Of a stretch of 64,000 nucleotides of DNA, positions 11,056-22,953 are shown piece by piece. Numbering within the stretch: the first letter of the stretch is position 1; each line of letters starts with the position of its first letter. This DNA comes from Tetraselmis striata (lineage: Eukaryota; Chlorophyta; Chlorodendrophyceae; Chlorodendrales; Chlorodendraceae): the NCBI GenBank assembly GCA_006384855.1, contig VCJN01002608.1:1-64000 (forward strand), given 5' to 3'. The notes under the pieces are model-generated. The model searched no databases. It was not told the DNA's origin and worked only from the letters and a program-made list of their open reading frames with translations. The translations under genes were made by a program, and so were the position numbers.

Positions 11056-11430
11056 GATGGTTGATGCGCCCCGCGTCCGCCGGACTCTAGATGCCGCCGC
11101 GCCGCATTATTGACGGCCGTCGACCACGCGCCACTACCCGGTACGCGCCACGCGCACGCGCCCGACGGCACCCGGATGTAGTGCATGCTGGTACTGGTGT
11201 GAATTACAAAAAGGGCAGTAACAAATCCACCCACTGCTAAAAGTAGTACTAGAAAATCAACACATCAAGCCGCCTGCTGCTAAAAGCATGCTGGTACAGG
11301 ATGACTGTGTACTACAGAGATCACAATTATTGAACGGGTTTTCAACGGCCCAGCAGATTCAAATCGTTCCCCTGCGCGGGACAACCAGCGGCTTGGTACG
11401 AGATATTTACATAAGGCGGGTAGGATTCAA

Positions 11431-11466
<36 letters not shown>

Positions 11467-11640
11467 TGTTTCCACTCCTCCCCTTTACTTTATTTATGTT
11501 GATCTCACAGTACTTAGTAGAACATGCCCAAAGTTGCACAATAACTACCACTGACATCACTTTTTTTAATGGTTTCAATGCATGTATGGCTGTGTACATA
11601 GGCTGTATCTTGCCATGTGCAAGCATAAAATAGAGAGGAG
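11056..11640. other. Upstream region with short repeat and C33 tract
   Basis: Positions 11190-11275 match 31910-31975 (shared GTGTGAATTACAAAAAGG and AGAAAATCAACACA blocks), so this is part of a dispersed repeat. A homopolymer of 33 C residues occupies 11432-11464. I see no gene here. Confidence 0.6.
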
Positions 11641-11658
11641 GTGGGGCACTTTTTGGAA

Positions 11659-11883
11659 CCACAACTTTCTGGCGCCAACGCATCATGCACTGATTTCGCG
11701 TGTTTGAAAGGGCGCCCACAAATGGTCGTGTTGTCGCGCGGGTGGGTATAAAGCGCACAATAGGCGCTCGCCCGGACTATTCCCACTGTAGTTAGCATGT
11801 ATGCACATTCAGCCGGCGTTATCCTCGCCCATGCATGCGCTTTGCGATCGAAAATGCAAAACCCGGACTTATGTGGAGGGGTG
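11659..11883 (-). mobile_element. 1.35 kb TIR element, fragment (copy C)
   Basis: Read on the minus strand, this is the first ~225 bases of the element described at 4861-6206, including its left terminal inverted repeat (ending GGAGGGGTG on the plus strand). The rest of the element is missing; unrelated sequence follows. It lies about 180 bases from the end of copy B, in the same orientation. Confidence 0.7.
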
Positions 11884-12059
11884 TGCGCCGCACCAAGCAC
11901 GCTCGACGAGGTCGCAATAAGGCGTTTTGGGACAGTGAGTCCTTTCGAGCCCGTGGCTCGCATGTGGATGCATCATATGCATATGCAGCCAGTAGGAACA
12001 TTGGGGTGACTCAAACATGCCGCGTCGGCCGTATATGGCCGAATGACATATGGCCAACA

Positions 12060-13406
12060 CACCCCTGCACATAAGTTTGGGGTCCCTTTTCGGCAGTCTC
12101 AAGACTTCAGAAGTCTAGGGTACATGAACGTAGGGCATATGAGATGAAACCCTGGAATCTCAGAGGGTTTTATAAAACCTGCATGATGAGGGGCTGAAAC
12201 CGAAGCTTAAAGACCTTTGACTAGGGTGTCACGCCGCACTTGGTGCGTGGATGGGCGTCGCCTGCAACTGCACCAAAACCAGGGTCGATATCACGCACAC
12301 GCCGACGCGCGTGAATAGACAACCAAACGGCGGGATGGCCATGAACGCGCGAGGAAACACATTGGCGAGGGGCTCGGGCGCATTTCGTTGGGGTGCAGCC
12401 GTGTGGGCGGCGGCTAGTACATATCGCGTTGCGATACTGACATGGCATCAGTGTTGGCAACGCTCAACAACACCCCCTTGGCTTTAAAACGCTATAACTT
12501 CTCAGGGTTTGCTCACAATTGTTTTTTTTTAAATACCACGCAATTTCTCGTTGAAATCTGCGTCGGAACCAGTCTTTCAAAATCAAAAATTCGATTTTTG
12601 GGGACCCCGGAAAAATCCCCAGATGATTATCCAAGTTGCCCCTCACTGCCTCATGTGCCCACCCATGTCGGGCGTGTGGCTTTGCGCCATGTGCGTGACT
12701 AAGCCCCATACTCGGTTATTTTGCGAAAGCGTTATGTGTGTGGATGACCATGGACCACCAACACTTGGCATGTGCCGCCTCCTAGCGATATACACATCTA
12801 CCAGCCAAAATGCCATTTTCCACAGCATTTTCAAGGAATTTCATATTAATTAAAGTCCACGCCCCTACCGCGCCACCCCGCCCACGAAACGGTGCAACTG
12901 GCATTCCACCACGCGCCCCCATAGTAGTGCATCGCCCTGCTATACCAAGGGGGCCATCGAGCGCCTCTCCTACGTGCGTTCGCCACAGAAACAGCAGCAT
13001 TTTCACCCCAAAACTGCTCCCCACAGTGGCCAACTTGTCGTTGGGGTGTCACGTCGTGCCTATAGCGACATGCTTTCAGTGGCCTACACGCACGGTGTGT
13101 GCAACTTATGCCAAGGGCCGTGTTCACCGAGTTTGGTGCGACGAGTTCCGCTATTTCCATAGGCTTGGACGGTTGGCACAACCCACAATTTCTAGCGCCA
13201 ACGCATCATGCATGGATTTCGCGTTTTTTAAAGGGCGCCCACAAATGGTCGTGTTGTCGCGCGGGTGGGTATAAAGCGCACAATTGGCGTTTGCCCGCAC
13301 TATTCCCACTGTAGTTAGCATGTATGCACATGCAGCCGGAGTTATCCTCGCCCATGCATGCGCTTTGCGATCGAAAATGCAAAACCCCGAATTATGTGGA
13401 GGGGTG
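12060..13406 (-). mobile_element. 1.35 kb TIR element, copy B
   Basis: This is a nearly full-length copy of the element at 4861-6206 in inverted orientation, colinear over its whole length, with scattered substitutions and a few small indels. Its ends read CACCCCTGCACATAAGTTTG and, on the other strand, CACCCCTCCACATAATTCGG. The flanking bases (ACA and TTA) do not form an obvious target duplication. No transposase reading frame is present. Confidence 0.75.
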
Positions 13407-14334
13407 TTATAGAAGCGCGGCGTCGGGGCGACGGCGCGCGCGCAATACATACATATATAGCAGTACTAGTACTATGCCCCTCCACTTCAGTCGTAGGCCC
13501 CTTTCGCCGAATAATGCGAGTTCGCAAAAAAGAGGGCAACTTAACTTTGGTGACTTGAAACCCTGGAATATTGCACGTTTATATTTTCGAATCGTCAGCA
13601 CTATGGGGTTCAATCAAGCCCTTATATTTTAATAGATGTGCCATACAAGCTGTCAAGGCGCCATATGGGAAGTTTCAAGTACCCCCGTAACACATTATTA
13701 GTTGGTGCCCATGACGTGCCGTTGCGCACACATAGACCATTGGATGATGGGACGCCCATGGGTGAGCATGGAAACATGTTAGGGTGGTTTAAGGTGGGGT
13801 GGGGGCATATGAGCGTGGGCCACTTCAAGTTATTATTTTGTATATACTATTGATGGTATCGATAGTATTGATACCATCGCCATCGCAGTGTTGCCTCGTT
13901 GAGCAACCATTAAAATTCATCAGGAAATTTATAGCGCGGCTCGGGGATTGCTCACACAATTATGAAAAACATATGGACAGTTATCTACAGTGTCTACAGT
14001 GTCCACTTTTCCATACGCGGAAAAGTAACATTCGGATGTGGCAATCTGGCGGGCGTCCGGGCACATTTAGGCGCATTTAATCCCTAAACGTAGAAGTAGC
14101 CCAATAGGTGGAAGCATGACGCACATTGCAACAAGTGGCTTATTCATGGGCGTGCTTGGAATAGGTTTACTGTGCATACGTCTTAATACCAATACCCCAT
14201 GTTGAGGCAGTGCTTTTTGTGTACTTGCACGTGAACCGCTCATACTTGTTTCATGCCCCCTTGAACGATGGGTATCGGCGCCGCGCTTTATCTCCGCCAT
14301 ATATTTCATAACGTTATTTCCATGGTTGCGTTGA
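13407..14334. other. Region without recognised gene
   Basis: Two open frames of 71 and 80 codons (13638-13853 plus, 14067-14309 minus) have no motif I recognise. An exact palindromic stretch GGTATCGATAGTATTGATACC lies near 13855-13875 and could fold as a short hairpin. The sequence is otherwise unassigned. Confidence 0.4.
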
Positions 14335-14580
14335 GGTGCCCCGCCCCTGAAGGTATTCGGTTCAGGCTGAACTGAATTCAGCTCAACAGACTTTAGCCAA
14401 AATTCAGCTCCTAAATTCAGCCTCTGAATTCAACCGAAAGTATGTTCAATTCAGGTATGCACGTCTTCAGACTGAATTCATGCCTGAATTCCCTCCCCCT
14501 CCCCCCCGATGGCGCAAAGCAGTGCCAAGATTTTTTGGGGCAGCGGAACATATTGTTACATTTGTGTGATTAAGAATCAT
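14335..14580 (+). repeat. GAATTCAGC-rich snap-back repeat, copy 1
   Basis: This stretch is built from inverted and direct iterations of CTGAATTCAGC-like words. It is followed by a C-rich tract and the block GGCGCAAAGCAGTGCCAAG ... ATTGTTACAT. The same order recurs at 32070-32310, and the first part recurs at 32975-33065. The C tract is about 7 bases here against 22 in copy 2. It looks like a small non-autonomous dispersed repeat that could fold into hairpins. Confidence 0.6.
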
Positions 14581-16200
14581 TGACCCTCCCGCCTTTGCAT
14601 GCTACCAGTGTCTTGATGATGGCTTTACGACAATTAAAACAAATGTTAAAATGGAAGTCATTAGAAATGCCCATGCCGCTAGGAGTTTATTGTAGTGATT
14701 GTGACCATTTGATTGAGTGACGCATCTCGCATCATATGCATGTCATATGCTCCCGCGAATCTCCAGCCAATCACAGATGAGGGGTCCCGATGGGACTTGT
14801 TTGAGTAGTCCCAAGATGTCGATGATGATGATTATGGTGAAGTACTTGTTGCTGACATGAGCTTTTTCCTAGTTACATACGCCTACGGGTATGGGTACAT
14901 GTAATCGGGAGGTGGATAGAGTCAGCCCATAAACCATGTGATATATAGCGGGGCCCAAGATGGGGATCGGAGAGGGTCCTCAAAAGACTACTTTGGGGCT
15001 TTCATACGAAAGTCGGAAACGTTTTAACTTCTGGAGAAAAGATATTTTGAACAACATTTTTAAACATGCCGTGACCGTACATGTCACAACGGGCGGCGGA
15101 CGACCACTACCATATATAATATAGTATGTATATCTAGCGGTGCAGAGCCGCGCGCCGGCGCCCGGCGGAGGGAAATAGCTACAAGTACATGTAGTCGCGC
15201 CAACAGATCACCGCGGCGAATCATTTTGCGCCTCCCGCCCCTCCCCTCCCCTCCCGCCGCCGACCAGGCTACCACGTCCCGCTTCCCGCCTCCTGCCTCA
15301 CGCATGTCAGCGGCGCGGCCCAATCGTAATACGCCTTCTCGGCCTTCTTGGTGATGATACTGTGGGCCAAACTGGTAGTTTTAGTAACCATATTGCCACT
15401 CAAGAGAATGTTGCGGTGGAGGGGACAAGCAATGATGTTAATGTTGGCAACTCCCCCGGCAGCCCCGCCGGCCCTGGGTCTTAGTTAGAGGGGTAATGGT
15501 TTAAACGTTTTAAACATTTCGAGAAAAAGACGCTGTCAACAATGTTTAATACAAATGCCATGTTTGCCGTATGCAACACTGGCTTGCATACCATATGTTG
15601 CCATAACTTCAATCAAAATCTATCGGCCAAAACCCCACAGGGCTCCTATAGTTCGCTACATGGTTCGAACTTGCCGTAGTGGTTAGGTCCGAGGAGACCA
15701 TGAATTATGAAATGCATGGCACGAAACATGACATCGAATTGTACCCATGTAGAGTTCGGGATATATCCGTGTATGTAAAATGACACGCTCAACACGTCAC
15801 ACCCAGCGCGTGAAAACGATTCAGCGCCCTGCTACGCGCGCACATGGCATAATGCGGGCACAGCAAACCGCACATGGCAAGTTGCGGCGTACCGCGCGCG
15901 CGAGGATAAAAATTCAACACCGTGCTGTGGTAAGTATTGTTTCAGGGTAGTAGGGTCTGGGGATGGTGGGTCAGCCCCGTGCCGTGATTCGGTGCATAAT
16001 AGGGTCCCTGTCTGATTCCCTAACCCTCCTGAGATGATCATTCCTTTTTACATACCACAGGCTTACCCCGGCCTGCAAGCGAGCAGGGACGAGATTATGA
16101 TTTATCTGGACTTCGCCCATGTGCTGCTGGCGGCGGTGTGGCCGCGAGTGCTGGCCGCCGATATGAGTGATAGTACCGGTACCGTCATATATGAGCAACC
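14581..16200. other. Region without recognised gene
   Basis: I see no supported gene. An inverted pair GGTCCCGATGGGACT...AGTCCC is near 14785-14813. Short open frames near 15084-15323 and 15832-16041 have no motif. A possible exon at 16059-16195 is listed separately. Confidence 0.4.
16059..16195 (+). other. Possible orphan exon
   Basis: After a splice-acceptor-like TTTTTACATACCACAG at about 16044-16059 the plus strand reads SRDEIMIYLDFAHVLLAAV followed by WPRVLAADMSDS. This is amphipathic and protein-like, but I recognise no family and see no neighbouring exon. It may belong to a decayed mobile element. Confidence 0.2.
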
Positions 16201-16204
16201 GCCG

Positions 16205-16258
16205 GGATGCTGGATTTCCTTCTGGATTTCTGTACGGATTTCTTGAATGTTGCACATG
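16205..16258 (+). repeat. GGATTTCCTTCT-type short tandem repeat, dispersed
   Basis: The block GGATTTCCTTCTGGATTTCT...GGATTTCTTGAATGTTGC recurs in inverted orientation at 33585-33635, where it has one more 12-base unit. The pair marks a dispersed repeat with variable unit number. Confidence 0.6.
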
Positions 16259-16439
16259 TAGTCGCTAATCATAGCAACCGCCGGGACGATATGAGGACGG
16301 TAGATATCTATCGCAGAATGGGCATGACACATGATACAGAAGTCCGCGACAGTGTAATTGATGTACTTTTAGTGTGACGATAAAAAAGTATCGCAGTCGT
16401 AGTGGTGCGAGTTACACAACATTAAATATACCACTATAT

Positions 16440-16738
16440 CCGGTATCCCGGTGAGGGGCCGGGAAAATCAGCGCTGATCCTGCGATTATATTCGGATACC
16501 TGTACATATTTAGAAACGGGTGTTTTACGCATGTACTGCCAGATGATAATACATACGAATTCAGAGGGCTTTTTACCTCCCTGCTGTGCAAGTATCTAAC
16601 GGGGATCCATCATATATTCGATTATGTAGCCATTGTATATCCATTATATTCGATTTATTTACACCTCCCGTCCTGTGGCATGAAACTTTCTCATATGGGC
16701 GGGTATTCACGAGCAGGACTAGCCACGCGAGTAGTAGT
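16440..16738 (+). repeat. Dispersed repeat R3, copy a
   Basis: Shared blocks AAAATCAGCGCTGATCCT and CATGAAACTTTCTCATAT, followed by CACGAGCAG and GCGAGTAGTAG, link this copy to 31470-31990 and 34540-34860. The copy stops exactly where mobile element X begins, just after GAGTAGTAG. Confidence 0.65.
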
Positions 16739-19700
16739 AAGGCCATTCCGAGAAAAAATAACCTGGTTTAGGTCAGTAATATCCGAAATGGGAAATGGGA
16801 TGTTTTGTAAATTGCGAAAATTTGTAATTAGTGCTTTAAGCAGTCTCCAAAACTTCCAGCGCCCGCACCTCCCGTTTGTCCTTATCCTGCGCCGCCGCCG
16901 CCGCTGCCACCGTGCTCGCCCGCATGCAAACCTAGCTACCTTCCAGCTACCTCCTACCGACTGACGACCGCTCCTCATCACACTTCCAGCGCCCGCCAGG
17001 AACCTATGCTGGCCGCCAACTCTCACATACTAGCGCATGTTCACCACCATGGCGTTGTCACGATCGGCTCCTATGCGCAAGCTCCGCGTTTCCGTTAGGT
17101 GGAACGCTAAAGTCCTTGGCGACACCTACAAGCTGCTCCTCAAGAGCCAAGAATGGGTGGAGAACAACGATTGCATGCAACTGCTGAAGGTTGCAATCGC
17201 CGCTCCCCCGGATGGGGCAACTCTGATGTCCATGCTGGAGGACGCTAGCAAGGTAGAGGAGATTTTGCTCAAATGCTGTTGCAGTAGGACTCGGTGCACG
17301 TTTCGCCTGGCGATAGCCGGTCGAAGAAGCAACGGTTGGGGACGGGCACGATGGAGTGCACAGATGTGCTACTACACCCGGTCAAGTACTGCATATCCCT
17401 CCCAACTGCCACGTTCATCTTCAAGGTTCCCATCAGAGAGCCAGGACAGCCTCGAAATGAAAACCTTGTCAGCGCGTTGAATAGGTTTTACGCTGCGTAG
17501 ATTCCAGACGGGTTGTGCTTGCCCCCCTCGGCGCGACTTCAAGAAAATGACCGCTGAGCACCGGCTATACAACCATTTGCTTGACTACTTTGAGAAGTTT
17601 CAGGTTGGGTGGACGGCCGCCGAGGTGGTTAGCCACGGTGTCCCATTCATGAAATTCTCTACGGCCGGAATATCCTAGCTCACCGGCGCTATGTTGAGGG
17701 CCTTCCAGGACACAACGAACGCATGCAAGCGGCCATGCGCCCTAACCGTCGCCCGCCCCCTCATATACGGTTTCATAGGGTTAACGCCGACGTAGTTGTA
17801 GTACCCTGACGCATCGACTTTCCCGCCAACTACGTTCCCCCGCGCCGCACGCCGAACTCGAGCAGTTCTTTGGCAGAAAGGAGAGACATAGCAAGGGTGA
17901 ACAGATCGAGACACGCGTGCGTTCCGCCGTGTTGTCGTTCGAGGATGCGCTCGCTACCAGAGGCAAGTGGGCCCTCCGAGGGAAGTTGATGACGATGTAC
18001 CCCGCATGTGGGCTGTGTGGCAATCAACTGAGGGCTACCGCAACCGAGTGTTCCCGCCAGTTGATACGCATGCAGTTGTGCACAACCTTTCTGCCCATGA
18101 TGTCGAACCCCCCATGAGCATGAACCTCTTCGAGGCGCGCTCGAACAAGCCACCACCCCATCTCGCCCGCATAGACGCATTGCTCGAGCATGCCGACTTG
18201 TACAACCCGATAAACGTGACCGAGTTCACATGCGGAAGTACTCCCAATAAGACTTCTTCGTCAAGGCTATGAGAAAGCGGCTGTCCAACCCGGTCATGTT
18301 TTGGACTTGGCGGTATGGGGGAAGCCGAGTTGGGCTCGCGCTGCACCGCTGCACCATATCTAAAAGGTATTCCCTCGCGTGCCCGCCGAGTTCCGGGTAG
18401 TGCGGACATGGTGAACAAGACGAACCAGGTGAGCAACAGACTGGGGGATACATTCGAGGTGCAGTATAGGCAAGCAGCGAAGCAAGAGTACTACGCAAAC
18501 GTGATGAAGCCGTCGTTCATGTCTAGCAAGGCAGTCTTGAGAGCTGTGTTCGAGTACCTCCCCGGAGGGAAGCTGCCCTTCGATGGCAGTGATGAGGCGG
18601 CTAGCATGGCCAGCTACTAACGCCCTATTTGCTGACGACCCTGACATGATCTTTGACCTGAGAAAAGTGAATAACGGTGAGCTTGGTCCACAGGATTTCG
18701 ACGTTTTCTGGACCAAGTTGGCTGCCTAGCTCAAGGAGCACAAGCGTGTGGACGATCGAAGGCACGATAAGTCGTTGCTGCCATGCTTGGCCTATCATGC
18801 TTAATACACCATGTTGACTTGGCATCATGCAGATATTGACATGCTTGATATGCCTTTGCAGGTCAGACATGCTACCATTCAGTATTTCCCATCATGGTCA
18901 TGGTGGACAAGGTTGTGAATGCCTTGGAGGAAGAGCACGGCGACTTGGAGGAGGCTGGCATCAGCGTCCCGTCCCATGCATGTGTGGAGCTGCAGTTCTG
19001 CCCAAGGAACATCCTGGCCACAAGGGACTTGGCATTTACGTGTCAGTTTATGTGCATGTTCTGCATAGCATGTTGTGCAATTTAATGCTGCATGTGAGAT
19101 GTTGTATTAAACAGTGTTGTATATATGTTTGCATGGCTGCATGGAGACTTGACATGTAGCACGCACTTCAACAGAGGACGCTAAGGTCTAAGAGCATCAA
19201 CGCGCAATACTGTGCAGCCCTATTCAAGTACAGGAAAATGTACGGGATGTTCTAGCCACTATGTTGGACAAGCAGCCACAACATGCTGAACATGTTGTTG
19301 CTGCTTTCATGAACGACAAGGCCAAGGTAAGCCGTGCAGTTGATTATGCTCCTGTATTGATTAGCCTAGTAGATATTTACATGTATGTCGTTGAGAACTG
19401 TACATGTGTGCATACGCATGGCAACATTGGAGAGTCCAACCTGGCCATCGCAGTCACCTCTAGAGGCAAGGTGTTAGCTTTCTTCGTACCGATACTCGGC
19501 TGCCCGGTATCGATACTAGTATAGCGCGGTATACCAGTACTCAGCTGCCCGTGTACCGGCTGTATGGCTACATATGCGGTTGCCCGCGTGTATATGACAT
19601 GATCGGATGTTTTGAATTACTTTCACAAGGCGAGCATCGTCCCAACACGGGCAGAGCATGCGCATATTGATGGAGACCACAACTTTCACAAGGCGTCGTT

Positions 19701-20490
19701 CACCCCCAGCGTGACATTGGTGCGCGAGGCCCCGCCGCTGAAACCACGAACTTCGCAAGAATCATGGAGGAGCTGCCAAGCTATAACCGCGGTGCGATGA
19801 TCCCTCTGCCTCCATGCGCTTACCATCCGTGCCATCATGCATACACATGTATTTTGTGTCATGCTGAGACATGTGGCGGGCTGCCGCAGGTCAAGTGCAT
19901 CTGGCAATTAAGGACGATGTCATGAAGCCATCGTCCCCACTGCGGCACATGGCGGAGCTGCTTCCAGTCCTTAGACACCGGCCAAACTGATCCCCATCTT
20001 GATGATATGTACTTACGGGGGGCCCGACCATAACTGCAACCACATGTCGGTGCACTTGGGGCTGCTGGCCCTCTTCCTTGAAAGGGGCATGGACACCATG
20101 CTGGTGACCAGGACGGCCCCGCAGCACAGCTGGGCTAACTCTGCACAACTTGTCATGGGCACAATCAATCTCGCCATGCAGTGCGTTGCGTTGGCGTGGA
20201 TGCCAATGGGTGAGGGGTTTGAGGCTGTCATGGCCCACTGCCACGGGATGGCGGGTATCCGAGCTGCTGCCGCTGTTGCCGACAAGAGAGCGGTAAGTCC
20301 GTGCATGTAGCCTTGTGCATGATTGCTCGTGTTGTAGTGACTGCGGTAAAATTGGCTATCAAATTGGTCTTAAGCTTTTTGTTTTGCTAGCTTGAAAAAC
20401 ATATTATGCGGAGGAATATATTTGGTAGAGAGTATCCGCCATATCAATTGAAAGCAATGTTGATATTATCGTCGTCACGGCGCTTGATTT
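16738..20490 (+). mobile_element. DDE-like (TDGGPDHN-type) element, broken copy X
   Basis: This stretch is colinear with 51791-56045 (copy Y), starting at TAAGGCCATTCCGAG in both. Plus-strand coding blocks include LRVSVRWN, LYNPINVTEF, MVNKTNQ, PFDGSDEAASMASY, and near 20000 GGPDHNCNHMSVHLGLLALF followed by APQHSWANSAQLVMGTINLA. The GGPDHN...WAN..xxVMxxxNLA layout belongs to a transposase-like family that I associate with many protist and invertebrate genomes. I do not know a settled superfamily name for it. Several breaks are present. The C-terminal zinc-binding part seen in copy Y is absent here. Introns are possible, so not every gap need be damage. Confidence 0.6.
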
Positions 20491-20510
20491 CTCGCTCATT
20501 CCCAAGAAAG

Positions 20511-20553
20511 ACCTATTAAAAAAGTTTCTAGGGTTTTAGGTTTTAATAGGTCT
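20511..20553. other. Inverted repeat / hairpin
   Basis: GACCTATTAAAA and TTTTAATAGGTC flank a ~19-base loop containing CTAGGGTTTTAGG. It lies just beyond the right end of copy X. It could be a transcript 3'-end structure or an element end; nothing here decides. Confidence 0.45.
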
Positions 20554-20579
20554 TTTCTAGTTTCCCTTATAAGGCCCCG

Positions 20580-21493
20580 GTGTGGGGTCCGAGGTCCCGT
20601 TATTCCAGTATCATTGCTCGTGGATGTCGAGCGTCCGGGACCGCGCGGTGGATTCCAAGCCGGCCGCTACATGGCATTGCGTTCGGCCTCCGGGCGAAGG
20701 GAGAGGAAGAAGGGAGAGCTCTCGAAGCACGTCTGACAACAGCGAGCGCCTCACGGAAAACCCGACGTGATGCTGCGAGATTGATACCCACCATATCCAC
20801 GGTTCCTCGCCTCGCCCAGTATGGCCAACCGCCACCCAGCGCACGCATCGTCCTACCGCGCCCATACGGAGTGCAGCTGCTACCTTACCCCGCATATGAT
20901 CGCGTGGGGTGCATCCATCTCGAGCCGGGGTGGGTTCCAACCCGCAGGACCAACGCCAACATGCATGCCTCTCTCGACAGGGAACATGCATGGCCGGGCA
21001 TCCTCACCGTAGTTGGGACAGAGGGTCTTCGGGACTGGAAGTTCCTCCTCATAGACGCGCTGGAGGATACCCGGGTTTCTGATGTAGACATGTTTAGCGA
21101 AGTCGACCGGATATGGCTCGCTGCGGCGCAGGCTCAGCTGTACTGCGCCCTTGAGGTGTGCATCGCGAAGGACCCACAAGGGAACGCAAAGCTGCGGGGA
21201 GCTTTGTCGACCAGTTCAATATGTTCACGGCAATGGCGCTCGCGGCTACGGCCATGTTGTCCCGCTACCTGCACTTGAATCATCCCCGTGACATGCCGAC
21301 CAATGTTTTCAAACTGATGGAGGCTCCCAATAATTGGAAAGCCGACCTGGCGGGTGGCTTCGTCCCCTATTACCCGCACCCAGCAAGTGCAGCTCTAGCA
21401 CTCAGGGCAAGCTTCCTGCCGTACCCCAATATCCCGTGGGGTGTGGAGGAGGCCACCGGGCCAGCGGCCTCCGTACTGACTCCCATCATGTAA
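20580..21493 (+). other. Unassigned protein-like open frames
   Basis: An open frame at 20580-21278 overlaps a second at 21158-21493. The latter part of the first reads LRDWKFLLIDALEDTRVSDV and MFSEVDRIWLAAAQAQL, and the second reads DQFNMFTAMALAATAMLSRY then PPNNWKADLAGGFVPYY-like residues (EAPNNWKADLAGGFVPYYPH). Both look like globular protein rather than random GC-rich frames. I recognise no family. The frame change between them is unexplained. No start context or promoter is evident. Confidence 0.35.
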
Positions 21494-22096
21494 TGGGCAG
21501 ATAGATACCTGCAGCCGGGATCTTGTTCTATACTGGTCGACTCACGAAATGTTGCAGTGAGACCGGCTCATGGGATGCTCCACCCCACTTGGGAGAGTAG
21601 ACTGCGGACAGATGAGGCATAGTTGGGCCACCAGCCAAAGTGCTTAAAGGTAAAGATGAGGCATAGTTGCTCATAGCCAGTAAAGTAGCGAGTATCTTTA
21701 AGCATTATGTAACAGTCGGACAAACCTTGTCCTTATTACTATACCAACTGTGTCACCTCCCTTTGAAGCCCCACGTACCCAGCAGAGTGCCAGCATGGGC
21801 TGTTTAAAACCGCCGTCGATTCAGATGGCCAAGGGAGGCTAGGTTTATGGCGGTGGGCGATGGGTGCGCAGGGCAGCGGCGCCGGGGCGGTGCGCGAAAT
21901 TGCTAGGCAGCATAACTTTGATCGCTTACCCTTACCAGCTATGCTAAGGAAATTCAGCTAGTAGTGCAGGGTCATTGTATTATATGTGCACCACAGCACC
22001 TACTGCCCCACATCATGTGAGGACATGCCAAACCGGGATAAGTGCGGGTATGTCACTATGTCCGGATCGGCATAGAAGCAGAACCGTTTCTCCTCG

Positions 22097-22384
22097 ATGT
22101 GCTACAACGCGACAAGGAACGAAGGCGTCATGCCCCTTGCGAATATTTGGACGAAGGCGCGCCTTGCTCTGCCACACACCAATGCCGAGGGGGGATCCTA
22201 TCACCATGCGCTTAGCTGCGTGCACTTGCTGCGACTCTTGTCCGTCGATTTCACAAACGGCATTTCCTTTGCTAGCGCGGCCGGGGCAGTGCGGCGCCAA
22301 CGCGCAGTAGGGTACGCAGTACGCGGCCCACATGGTAGTAGGAAGTTGAGCAAATACTCGGAATATGTTGTGTTAAGATTCTAA
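22097..22384 (+). other. Unassigned open frame
   Basis: This 95-codon frame reads LANIWTKARLALPHTNAEGG and LLSVDFTNGISFASAAGAV and ends at TAA. The composition is protein-like, but no family is recognised and no flanking splice signals are compelling. It could be part of the same unknown gene as 20580-21493. Confidence 0.25.
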
Positions 22385-22441
22385 CCCATGACTTGCGTTA
22401 CAATTCCAGCTAGATGGGGGGTAGAGGGCGGCATGGGGCCC

Positions 22442-22460
22442 GGGGGGGGGGGGGGGGGGG
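22442..22460. repeat. G19 homopolymer
   Basis: A run of 19 G residues in non-coding sequence. Confidence 0.9.
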
Positions 22461-22926
22461 TCACTTGGTGTCATGGGGGTTGAGTGTCACTTGGGTGTCA
22501 TTTCATATTCGCGCTTCCATGCCGGCTTCAGGCTCCAGTGTGCTAGTTCCTTGACCGTATTTATCCAGCGCCTCTGCGCATGCCGCTCATGTGGCGGGGG
22601 CGGCTGAGGTGCATGGCTGCACGGCAAGGCGGCGGCTTCCATGTAGTGCCCTCAAACATCTCCGCCGCATCGTCTGCGCCAGCGGCCTCCCACTGAACCA
22701 CAAAGCATGGCTGCCGAAGAGGCAGGCTAAGGAAATCTGGGTCCATGCATGCACAAAGGAACTTGAAGCATGCCTCAAGTAAGAATTGCCGCCCTTATGC
22801 CCGCTCCGTGTCAGTCGTGCCACTGCCCCTGGCCACGCATTTCACGTCCCGCATATGCATATGACATAGGGCATGCGTTCATAGGACAGCAGCCTAGACA
22901 CAGTGCGTATGAAGGCAAAGGCGCGC

Positions 22927-22953
22927 GGGGGGGGGGGGGGGGGGGGGGGGGGG
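22927..22953. repeat. G27 homopolymer (sense C27) after a splice donor
   Basis: On the minus strand the last exon block of the CACTA-like gene ends ...TGGATGGAGC and continues GTACCAAG followed by 27 C residues. If GTACCA is the donor, the tract begins about eight bases into the intron, as in the importin gene. Confidence 0.6.
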
